Shown: positions 11,334 to 21,256 of the stretch, one piece after another
Numbering within the stretch: position 1 is the stretch's first letter
Layout of the letters: every line of letters starts with the position of its first letter
Assembly (NCBI GenBank): GCA_943704525.1
Contig: CALSCQ010003082.1
Coordinates: 1-35,695, forward strand
Length of the DNA stretch: 35,695 nt
Reading direction: 5' to 3'
Origin: Pigoraptor vietnamica
Lineage: Eukaryota > Opisthokonta > Filasterea
Position numbers and translations under genes: made by a program
Notes under the pieces: model-generated
What the model saw: the letters and a program-made list of their open reading frames with translations, nothing else
The model's database searches: none
What the model was told of the DNA's origin: nothing

Positions 11334-14300
11334 ATGGCGGACCACGACCACTCGGATGGCAAAGGCGAGGTCGTCGTCGAGCTTGATGAAGTGACCATGC
11401 ACCAAAACGGAAATGGACACGCCAACGGACATGGTCTCGACCAGTCGTTCGAAGCGCCGCAGCTCACGCGGTCGGCGTCCTCGGCAGGGAAGGCGTCTCG
11501 TGGGTGTCGCTGTTTAATGTCGTATGTTGCATGTTTCCCCCCCTTACACACACATGAGAGAGATGCGTGCTCACCTACAAGTGCACTATTCGCAACCAGG
11601 CATTTCCATCTTCGCCGTCGACGACCGGAAGGCGTCGAACACGGTGCCCATTGCGCTCACGTGGGAGCACGTCAAGTACACAGTGGTAACGAAGAAGCGG
11701 CGGAAGGTCGTTAGCGAGAAGGTCATTCTGCAGGACGTCACGGGCAGCGTCAAGCCGGGCGAGGTGCGCGGCCGTGACAGCGAGACCTCAGTGTTATTAG
11801 CCGTAACAGCGCGTGCCTTTTGGAAACAGCGGCGACTGCTAGTGGTGGCCATTGCAGCGAGTGCCTCTTGAACAGTTGTGTTCCCTTTGGCGTGCAGTGC
11901 GCTTCACTCTGATAGCTTTGTGCGTTCATGCGACTCACCCGTGTCCTTATCGCGCAGATGATCGCCATTCTCGGCACCAGCGGCGCCGGCAAGACGTGAG
12001 TGTCTCTGTTGCATTCGACTCTTCTGAGGGCTCTTGTGCGCATTCTCTCTTGCGCGGGTTCCTTTGTATTCTGACTGACACCCGACATTGCTCCTTGCGC
12101 GCGCCGCAGGTCCTTCCTCAACGTGCTTGCAGGACGGCACGTGCAGGGCACTGTCGAGGGCAACATTCTCCTCAACGGCGAGCCACGCTCGAAGATGTTC
12201 AAGCGCCAGTCTGCGTACGTCGAACAGGTGCGTGGTGCTTGTGTCCGTGCTAGACACGCAATGCGAGCCCTTCGTTTTGAATGCTTTCTGAACAGGATCG
12301 TTCTCTGACCATCCCTTCTCCCCCCTTGTATGTCCTCTCTGCGTGCAGGACGACCTGCTCTTCCCCAACCTCACCGTGCGGGAGACGTTCACATACACGG
12401 CGCTGCTTCGCCTCCCGCGCAAGTACACGCGCGAGGAGAAGACGACGCGCGCGATGGACGTCATCACGGAGCTCGGACTTCTCTCTTGCATCGACACGCG
12501 TATCGGCAACGAGGCCAATAGGGGCATTAGCGGCGGAGAGCGGAAGCGCACGTGAGTGTTTGTATGCGTTTTCTGTGTGTGTGTCTGTGTGCGTGTGTGT
12601 GTGTTTGGCAGGGGGGGAGGGGGGGTGTTGGCGCGGTGAGGGGGGGCGGGCCTCTGATGGAGCGTGCGTAGTGTGGTGTCTCGTGCATTATCAAAATTTC
12701 TCGCGACTCTCTCGAATCTCATTTCTAGTATCTGCTTTGCGCGCGCAGTTCCATCGGCGTGGAGCTCATCACGAACCCCCGCCTGCTCTTCCTGGGTGGG
12801 TGTCTTCGCCAGTGGTGACAAGTGTCTGGTTTCCCACTGCACCGTCCGACGGCTGCATTTTCCCATAGCATGTTCATAACGCCCACATCGATGGCCGTTT
12901 CTGACGAAGGCGTCTGTTTTCCTGCGCAGACGAGCCCACGAGTGGCCTCGACAGCTTCACGGCGCTCCATCTGCTCGAATCTGTTCGCGAGCTGGCCAAC
13001 GCCGGAAGGTGTGTGAAGGTCGAGATGCTGCGTGTGAGATGCGGTTGATATCTTGTGTGGCGGCATGAGACTGAGATGGTGTTCGGTACGTGTAGGGCGG
13101 TCGTCGCGACAATTCACCAGCCGAACCGCAAGATTTACGAGCTTTTCGACAAGCTCTTGCTGCTCTCGAAGGGCCGTGTCGTGTACTACGGCCCCGGCAA
13201 CAAGGCCGTCGACTTCTTTGCGACGCAGGGGTACCCTTGCCCGCCGCTCTCGAACGCCGCCGACCACTTCCTCGACGTGTGCACGTGAGTTTGTGAACCA
13301 AGGCGTCTGCGTGTGTGTACCTAGCACTGCAACAGACCTTAGCACTCCGCGTGACACCCGCCGATATGTCTCGCTCAACCGTCCGCACTTGTGCCGCAGT
13401 GTGGACACGCGCACGCCCGAGCTGTCGGAGGAATCGACGAACCGCGTGAGGGCCATCCAGGACGCCTACGCCAAGTCGGAGTACGCGCAGAAGGCGATGG
13501 TCGAGGTGGTGCAGCGCTCGCAGTCGACGGCGTCGCAGGACCCCAATGCCGCGCGGAAGAGCGAGCGGCCGAAGCCGCGCCTCAGCCTGTTTGGCGCCGG
13601 GGGCGACTTCCAGTGGAACCTTCCGTGGGTGTTTGAGATGGGCGTGCTGCTCAGCCGCGCCGTCAAGAACTTCATGCGCGAGAAGCGCGTGACGGTCGTC
13701 GCGCTCGCGCAGTCGATTTTCATGTCGCTGCTCGTCGGCGGCATTTTCTTTCAGATGGGCGACGACCAGAACTCGATCCAGAATCGCTCCGGCGCGCTGT
13801 TCTTTGTGCTCATCAACCAATCTTTCGGCTCGATGATTGCGATCCTCACGCTCTTCCAGAACGAGAAGGCCGTCTTCATGCGCGAACGCTCCGCGGGGAC
13901 GTACAGAGTCAGCGCGTACTATGTCGCGAAGAACCTCGCCGAGCTGCCCGTGCAGATTGCGCTGCCGGTCATCTTCGGCACGATTGTGTACTGGATGATG
14001 GGCTTGCAGGGTGACGCCGGGCGCTTCTTCACGTTCCTCCTCCTCCTCGTCGCGACGGTGCTCGCTGCACAGTCACTCGGACAGGTCATTAGCGCGGCCG
14101 CACCCAACATGCAGGTCGCCAACGCTATTGGCCCGATCGTCATGATCCTCTTCCTCCTGTTTGGCGTGGGTGTCTTGGCCGGTCGCGTGCTGTTTGCTGT
14201 GGGCACTCTTGCGCGGTGTGTGTACGCGTGTGTGCGTGAGAGCGTTGTGTGTGTTGTTGTGTGTGTGCGTGAGAGAGTTGTGTGTGTGTGCGTGTGTGTG

Positions 14301-14891
14301 CCGATTGTTGCTTTCCACGTTTTATGGATTGGAACTTACGATTTCGCTGATTGACTTTGCCAGGGCTTTTATCTCAATGCCGCCGACATTTGGCCCGGGT
14401 TCTACTGGATCAAGTATAGTGAGTGTCACCGCTTCGCCACATCGCCGCAGTGTTGCGTGTGTGCGCTCTGCATGTTGTTATCGTATGCGTTCGCTGATCC
14501 TTTCTCTCCTCTGCGCAGTCTCCTTCCTCAACTACGGCTACCGCGCCGTTGTCGTCAACGAGTACGCGGGGCTCACGTTCACGTGCGCCACGCCCGTGCG
14601 CTGCCTCACCACGGGCACGCAGGTCATCGCCACATACGACTTCCAGGACGTCAACAAGTGGGAGGACTTTGGCGTCCTCGTCGCGCTCATCATCGGATAC
14701 AGGTGGGCATTGCACGCGCGCTCTGCCGTGTGGCGACACGCGGGTCGCACGCACGTCGCACCACTTATGCCGTATGTTAATGCACACACAACCATGGCAC
14801 GTTATTGACATGGGTTGCTGCTGTTGTTCGCAGGTTCCTCGCGTACCTCGCCCTGCGGTATATGGCCAAGCCGAAGACGAAGATTGCCTAA
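11334..14891 (+). CDS. ABCG-family half-size ABC transporter, 12 exons
   Basis: ATP-driven membrane transporter of the White/ABCG class; the substrate cannot be predicted. Exons: 11334-11499, 11600-11763, 11958-11995, 12110-12227, 12349-12551, 12749-12795, 12930-13008, 13096-13284, 13400-14165, 14364-14418, 14519-14702, 14834-14891. All are GT-AG and in phase, giving 688 aa, normal for a half-transporter. The nucleotide-binding domain comes first, as is diagnostic for ABCG: Walker A GTSGAGKT (116-123), Q-loop region YVEQDDLLFPNLTV, signature ISGGERKR (222-229), Walker B LLFLDEPTSGLD (D246), H-loop TIHQP (His279). About six hydrophobic segments follow from about residue 434 (ALAQSIFMSLLVGGIFF, VQIALPVIFGTIVYWM and others), then a Cys-containing extracellular loop and a short basic tail. 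The first 55 residues are a His/Asn/Gly-rich leader. ABCG half-transporters normally dimerise. Confidence 0.95.
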
Positions 14892-15157
14892 ATAGTCCAG
14901 ACGTTGCGTGCGTTGCGTGCGGGCGCCTGCGTCCATTCTCTTGCTTATCTCGTGCGTTGCGCGTTTGCCTTGCCTCATTTCTATACAAAATTTCAAAAGC
15001 ATTTACTGTCCTGTTGGGTGGGCCTAGAGATGCCCAACGTCACGTGTGCAAGCGCCCAAGCAATAGTGGACGTGGAACTTTGAACTTCGCGACGATGCGA
15101 CGTGCGTCCCTGCGCCAGGCAGGCCGCCCATACCCAACGCCGTCGTCTTTAATCTCC
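14892..15157. other. Convergent 3' intergenic region
   Basis: 266 bases between the ABCG stop (plus) and the ADCK1 stop (minus). It must hold both 3' UTRs. Nothing else was recognised. Confidence 0.5.
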
Positions 15158-16962
15158 TCACCCAGGCGGGCGGAAGTTGTCGACGTCCGGAGAGAACGTG
15201 CTTCCCCACCACCACTGCGCGACCCATGCGACGACCCGAGAGAGCGCCACAAACACGCGGAAGCGCGCCATGTCCCACTGCAGGCCGACCCAGTCGCGCA
15301 GGCCGGCGGGCCTTCCGGTCTCGCGCCCAACGTGCAATCCCACAACCGCCTTCTCAGCGAGGATTTCAAAGCGGTAGAGCGACCGGCCACCGAGATCCTG
15401 CGCGAGAAGCGTGGTGAAGTGTGCATGTACGTGTCAGTCAATTGCGAGCAGTGCAGCACCGAGAGAGATGAGCGACTCGGCATCTCACATGCGCAGAGAA
15501 AGTGACTGCTCTGTCTCATTCAATGCACGGAAAAGCGGCACGGAAAAGAAAGACGGCGAGCAAAAAGGAAAAAGGCGCGCGTGTCCGGACGTGCCTTGCA
15601 AATGGAGCGCACGAGGTTGTTGGTGCGCATCACGAGCAGCATGTCGCGCGGAAGCCCTTCGAGGAAGTCCATAACATCGCCCACGTTGGTGTTACTGCGC
15701 GGCGTAACAGGCGGTTCAGCAGAGCACTTGGATGCTACCTTTCCACACCCTCGTCGACCACTCTGTAAAATAGAAGGACGCTGTTCGACTATACGAGCGA
15801 GGCGTGTGCTCAGTCGCCGCACAGGGGCACGCAAAACTCGCACGCCGCACAACGTTACTGCACGAAATTGAACACACAGTTGCACACGGCCACATTGCCC
15901 GTCGCACACTCACGCAAACTGCTTCCGCAGCCGCTCCCTGTCCTCGCGCGACATGGCCTCGCCGAGCTTTGACGTCCCATTCCACATACGAAACGTGAAG
16001 ATGAGCGGGAAGATATCGTAGTACTTGCCCGCACCGAGAGCGTCGCTCGATCGCCGCAGCAGCCCTTCGTCCATCGTCACGAGCGACTTCCACAGCCCGC
16101 AGTAATTCACGCGAAACTCCTCCGTCAGCTCGCGGTACAGCCCGTGGTCAAGGAGCACCAGCTGCATGTGTCCGCGCGAGCGGCCGCCGCAGTCCAGACC
16201 GTCCGGACCGGCATTGCTCCAGCGCACGTTCAGGTTGCCGGGATGCGGGTCGCAGTGCACAAAGCCGTAGACAAAAGTCATATCTCCGAACACTTCAGAG
16301 AGGGTGCGCGCGACGGACAGCGGCTTAAACCCAGCGCCAACAAGACCCGCCGAGTCGTTCACCTTGACGCCGCCGAGAAACTCCATCGTCAGAACGCGGC
16401 GGGACGAGAGGTCCCATCGGATGCGGGGCACGCGTACGTCCGTGCGGTGGGCAAAGTAGCCAGCGACGCGCTCGGCGTTGCGGCCCTCGTGCGCAAAGTC
16501 AAGCTCCTGGGCGAGGTTCTTGCGAAACTCGGCGACGATCCAGTGGAGGCTGTGTGGGAAGGCGTGAGCAAAGAGAGGGGAGCAAAAAGAGAGGGGAGCA
16601 AAAGCAGAAGACACGGCAAAGGCTGCGGAAATGAAGACGGACGCTGCGCTCAGAGTGCGATGAGGAGTGCGGTGGTGTGTGTGTGGTGTGTGTGTGCGTG
16701 TGTAAGGGGAGGTTCTCCAACACTCCGGAGCACGAGAAAATGAACCAGATACATGTTGAAAATGTGGGTTAAGAGAGCTCGGAGAATGGCTCACCGCACG
16801 TCCGGGAACCACCACAGCACGGCGTCGGCGAGAAGGCGCATCGTCCAGAGGTCGCTCTCAAAGTCCTCGCGAAGGGAGGGGTACTGCACCTTCAGCGCGA
16901 CCGCCTGACCGTCGCGCGTCACGGCCTCGTGCACCTGTCCATGCGTGCGTGAGTGAGTATGG

Positions 16963-17031
<69 letters not shown>

Positions 17032-18123
17032 CGTGCGTGCGCGAGTGCATGAGTGTGTGCGCACACATTACAACAGTGCAACGTGCAAGAGGAGAAGAGA
17101 GAAAGCGCGCCAAAACAAAGGCCGCAAAGTCGAGGAGGCACAAGCACCTGTGCGAGCGATGCGGCCGCAATGGGCTCGGGGTTGATGTAACGGAAGAGCA
17201 CTTCAGGCGCCAGCCCGAGATCTTCAAGGACGACCGCGCGCACTTCGTCAAACGGACGCGAAGGCGCCTGCGCACGCAGCCGCAAGTGCGGTGAGCGGAA
17301 TGAAGAAGCTGGCGCATCTTGTCGTGTCGTATCACTTCAAACGTGCATGCAAAGGGCGATTATATAGAAAAAGCCCAACATGCTCCCGCACACGCAAAGG
17401 CTCAACGCGCTCTTTGACTGTGTGGGCTGCGACAACACGTGCCTTATCCTGCAAAACGGCGAGTGTTTTCGTGTACTCTTGCGGCGCGGCATAGTTGAGC
17501 GACGCCACGTGCTGTCCGGCCTTCACGTAGATGCCCTGCGTCACGAACCACCACAGTCCAAAGGAAAGCGTCAAAAGGGACACAGCGAGACGACGACTCT
17601 GCGACAGTCGCCTCATGCAGCCCCACTTTGGATGGCACGCACACATGCTTAACACACGCTTCCCACTCGCCTTGTTCCAACGACACAGCCGGAGGACGCG
17701 ATCGGCAGACCGCTGGTGAGCCCGCGACCGCGCGCGGCGGTATTCTTCGGTGGTTGGGTCCATCCCACGCAGCGACCACTTGTAATCGGCGATGATCATC
17801 GCCGCCGTCGAGAACGACCGCGCCGTTCGCAGATACGCATTCCCGCGCACGGCCGCTTCCTCCGGGTTGAGTGCGAGCGCCGCTGCCACGCCGATGGCGC
17901 CGGCGGCCACCAGAGTGCGGGGACGCGAAAGCCACGTGCGACGCGGAACAGTTGCACTCGCAACACTGTCGGGTGCCCGAGTGGGCGTCGCTACTTGAGA
18001 TGCAGAGGTGCTCTTGTAGGCAGCTTGTGAGAGCGCGGTCGAACGGAGGGCTCGTGACGGCGTTGTTTGTATGGCCCTGAACACACGCGCGACGACCGCA
18101 CCGATAGCGCCGGCGCGCCGCAT
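15158..18123 (-). CDS. ADCK1: ADCK1-like UbiB/ABC1 atypical kinase, 7 exons, three GC-AG introns
   Basis: Member of the UbiB (ABC1/ADCK) kinase-like family, generally mitochondrial in eukaryotes and linked to lipid/coenzyme Q homeostasis. Exons on minus: 18123-17671, 17535-17443, 17267-17148, 16934-16795, 16549-15914, 15694-15595, 15397-15158; total 593 aa (human 530). The first ~70 residues are Ser/Thr/Ala/Arg-rich, like a mitochondrial targeting peptide, followed by a hydrophobic segment (TLVAAGAIGVAAALAL). UbiB hallmarks: KxGQ as VKAGQH (Lys156-Gln159), VALKVQYP (Lys237), the ExD motif ELD (284-286), catalytic VHCDPHPGN (Asp369) and LLDHGLY (Asp403). HEGRNAE, DHGLYRELTEEFRVNYC and LPRDMLLVMRTNNLVR match ADCK1 specifically rather than COQ8. 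Introns 1, 2 and 6 need GC donors. Intron 3 holds a (TG)n repeat. Confidence 0.95.
16967..17044. repeat. (TG)n microsatellite in an ADCK1 intron
   Basis: About 60 bases of TG followed by CGTG units, inside ADCK1 intron 3 (16935-17147). On the sense strand it reads AC and lies near the acceptor side. Confidence 0.95.
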
Positions 18124-18285
18124 CTTTTGAGGTAATGGCGAAGAGGGCCTTCACATCGACTCCTTAACAGCTGCGAATGGCGCGTGAGAAGTGTGCGTGT
18201 TGTGAGCGTGCAAGATAACGGGTGAGCGAGGCAGTAGATGGAGGGTGTGCGTGTGAGCGAGAAGGTCGGAGTCGCCGAAAAATGA

Positions 18286-18293
18286 TGATGTCA
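18286..18293. promoter_or_regulatory. CRE-like TGATGTCA upstream of ADCK1
   Basis: A one-mismatch form of TGACGTCA (reverse strand TGACATCA), 163 bases upstream of the ADCK1 start codon, in the 233-base gap before the RING-UBR gene's stop. A single site with one mismatch could be chance. Confidence 0.3.
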
Positions 18294-18318
18294 CGAGGTA
18301 CCCTGAATTGATCCGCAC

Positions 18319-18324
18319 TTTATT
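18319..18324 (-). terminator. Polyadenylation signal AATAAA
   Basis: Minus-strand AATAAA, 33 bases downstream of the RING-UBR stop codon (18359-18357). The position is typical for a cleavage/polyadenylation signal. It is the only canonical signal I can place this close to a stop in the window. Confidence 0.6.
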
Positions 18325-18356
18325 ACTTTGTGTGTGTGCGCAGCCTTTTCTGCATG

Positions 18357-19084
18357 TCACGGCTGTGTCTTCTCTTCTTCGCATGCCTGCTTCGAACGCA
18401 CCCGACACTGCGCGTTTGTCGCACGAGGAGCACAGTATGATGAGAAGGGCACAATTGTCTGCGGAATCCAACACGAACACGGCGCTTCTCACTGGACAGC
18501 AACACGTGCGCGCAGTCACTCACCGTGCCCTTGGCGCAGTAGCAGCAGCCCCACTGCGGGCGCTGGTTGCTCACGAATGAAACGACGGCGTGGCCTGCGT
18601 GGCAGCGGTGGCGGCACGCCGCACAGATCCCTAGGAACGCAAGAAGAGATGCTGTGAATGTACAGTCCCTGTCGTGTTGTGTTACTCATGCACTCGCGCG
18701 CGCACTCACACTTGAGCTTGCACGTGTGGCACTCGTAGTAATCGACCGTGTCGGCAGTCCCCGCGGCGAATGCGTCCGCAAAGCACGGCGTATTCAGGTC
18801 TCTGTCACACGGAAGGTGAGCGGGTCGTCCACACAGACACGCGCGCAATAAGCCGATTCACGTGCACACGCCCACACTCGTTCTTCGCGCGACACCTTTT
18901 GCACAGTGTGGCTCACCTCTCCAGCACCACTCCGGTGCCCGTAATTGTGACGCGGCACCCATTGAACACGCGCAGCCGCGACAGTGGCTCGGACCGTGCC
19001 GACGCCGACACCCTGGCAGAAGTGCCGCTGAGTTTGTTCTTTGTCAGCCACGACGGTCTCTCACACAAAGCCCACGCACGCACG

Positions 19085-19172
<88 letters not shown>

Positions 19173-19210
19173 CACACACACGCACGCACACGCACGCACG
19201 CACACATACA

Positions 19211-19242
<32 letters not shown>

Positions 19243-20699
19243 CACGCACACACACACATAGAGCGCAGAGCGCACACACACCCGAGTAGGCTGTGCATTT
19301 CGACAGCGCAGCCGTACCACGACACCACGCGGCCGAAGCGACCCCTGTCGTCCCGGGCAAGCCCCTCAGACACAGCATCGAGGAGATCGCCGATGGTTGC
19401 AGCGGCGCTCACGACGACCCCCTGCAGCGACGTTTTGCGGCACGGAATGTCCACGCGAAGCTCTATCTGGCGGTGGGTTCCTTGCATCGCCGCGTATGCG
19501 GGCGCGCGCTGCGTCGGAGCCGCTGACATTGACGTCGCCGCTTGCGCCATGATGGATGCAACGCACGCGGACCCCTCGGCAGCCGATGCGCTAAATGCGC
19601 GCGGACGATCGACCGTCCACGATGTTGGCGTTGTTGGTGTCGCTGCCGTCGACGCTTCGACCGTGGTTGCTCTTGCGAGCGCGCTGTCGGAAAGGGTATG
19701 TCTCGTTAGTTTCGCGCAGCATTGCGACGAGTGTGCGTCTAGCGCGGACATCCATGGTGCAGTCACTCGCCATTCTACGCGCGCGAGTATATCTTCGACC
19801 GCATTTTGGTACTCTGCGTGGAGGATTTGGCTCCACACGCTGGCGTCGCACTCAAGGCCTGCGTTGTAGACCGTGCGCGCAGAGTGAATTGGAGCTCGAA
19901 GGGACAGCGGAGCGTCTTCAACAAGGGGCGGCTGTTGTCTTACCCGAGTGCGTGGACGGCGCGTGTGCGGCGCGGTGTGCGGCATCCATTTGCCGCACGT
20001 AGGCTTCGGAGGTCGCCTGCAATGGTGTGTGCATACTGAGCTGTGTGTGCACCAGGGTGGCGTCTTCCCACCAAGCATGCAGGCAATGTTCACACACCTT
20101 GCGGAGCGCATATGTCTCGCGAAGGATCCGCGACACGGCGTCTGTTGGCAGTTCAAGGGTGCGTGTGAGTTGGCGTGTGTTGGGCGTGGGACAGCCAGCT
20201 CGCAACGCGCGTACCGTCACATAAATTCCGTAGCTGTGCCTCAATGTCCGCCATGCACCCCTCGGCTGTCAGCTGTTCCTCGCGACTTGTGCTTGGTGTC
20301 GTCCTTGCCTTCACCGCCGGCTTTTTCGCGCTGGCGTGCAGCCCTGCGCACGGATGCGAACAGGAAGGGAAATACTGTCAAAGGCATGCACGAAGCCAAC
20401 ACCGCACCACGTCCTCACTCACGGATAATGCCGTCCACATTGAGCGTCCTTATTAATTGGTGGCCGTCAAGATGTCTGTTGCAGCAGGGACACGAGTGCC
20501 TGGTGGAGGGAGAGGCGGGTCAGCAGTGGACTCAATCGTGCGGCGCAACTGCCCCAACCCACCGCCTGTCGATCCACTCTGCGATGCAATCGCGGCAGAA
20601 GAAATGGCCACATGCCGTCACAGCGCTCTCATTCATGATATCCAGGCATATCGGGCACGTGAGGTGCTCCAGCAGGAGTCGCTCCTGCGTCGGTTGCAT
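18357..20699 (-). CDS. RING plus UBR-box zinc-finger protein, putative E3 ubiquitin ligase, 9 exons
   Basis: Exons on minus: 20699-20563, 20499-20423, 20343-20215, 20141-19944, 19858-19282, 19012-18917, 18801-18710, 18630-18524, 18407-18357; phase-consistent, 487 aa. Residues 15-52 are a classical C3HC4 RING: CPIC, ACGHFFCRDC, then CPCC, with the last Cys pair in exon 2. Residues about 70-200 are mixed helical. Residues about 240-300 are Thr/Pro/Ala/Ser-rich and probably disordered. Residues 429-472 form a UBR-type zinc finger: ECHTC, ICAACRHRCHAGH, WGCCYCAKGTC. UBR boxes bind N-degrons or other substrates in UBR1-7 and FBXO11, and RING recruits E2. Both in one short protein, RING first, is not an arrangement I know by name. 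Exon 5 contains an 87-base in-frame segment (19684-19770) that may itself be an intron, which would give 458 aa. The function as a ligase is inferred. Confidence 0.88.
19077..19264. repeat. (AC)n / (GCAC)n microsatellite in a RING-UBR intron
   Basis: About 185 bases of AC with GCAC-rich blocks, filling most of the intron 19013-19281. On the sense strand it reads TG and starts directly at the donor (GTGTGTGTGCG). Confidence 0.96.
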
Positions 20700-21256
20700 A
20701 TTGAGTGGCAGTTTGTGAGGGGATCAAGCAGTCTTTGACGTACCGAGATTTCCATCTCTTACCCAGCCGTTTCTTCCTTGTTATGCAACGTCACTTGGTC
20801 AGAGCCGTCAGTATGGAGCTTTCTGAGAGCGTGGTTGCGCTAGCGCTAAAAGAAAGCAAATGGCCATCGCTGAGTGCAAGCATAACATCGCGATTCTGTT
20901 AATTATCACCCCGGATGACATTTGTTAATATAAAATGAAAATGTATGGCGTGATGAGTTGTACGTCCGGGGTGAGAACCCGTGTCATCAAGATAAATTTA
21001 GCGCGGTTACACTTCACAGTCGCGTGGGCCACTCACCGTCTCGCGCCGCGAATGACACCATGAGCCGTGCACATAGAGAGACTATTCAGGGTACACATTG
21101 CGAACGAAGGAATGCGATAGTGAGTGGGGCACATAGTGCGATCACCCGACACGCTGAAGGTGGAGGGCCCGCCTATGGGCCAACGCGAGTTCTGGACTAA
21201 AAAAAAAGGCCCAAGTAAACTTTACTCGCCAGCGCACGACATTGCGTGCGCGTCCT
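20700..21256. other. Intergenic, no gene seen
   Basis: 557 bases between the RING-UBR start and the ATR stop, both minus-strand. It should contain the RING-UBR promoter/5' UTR and the ATR 3' UTR. I see a TTGACGTA element near 20734 and an A-run at 21201-21209, and no exon-like frame. Confidence 0.45.

Noticed and set aside
18862-19869. Plus-strand 335-aa frame and several overlapping frames rich in Thr-His or Cys-Val
   Set aside because: They are translations of the (AC)n/(TG)n microsatellite in a RING-UBR intron plus antisense of its exons. The same applies to similar frames at 2185-2419, 16919-17335 and 32252-33302.
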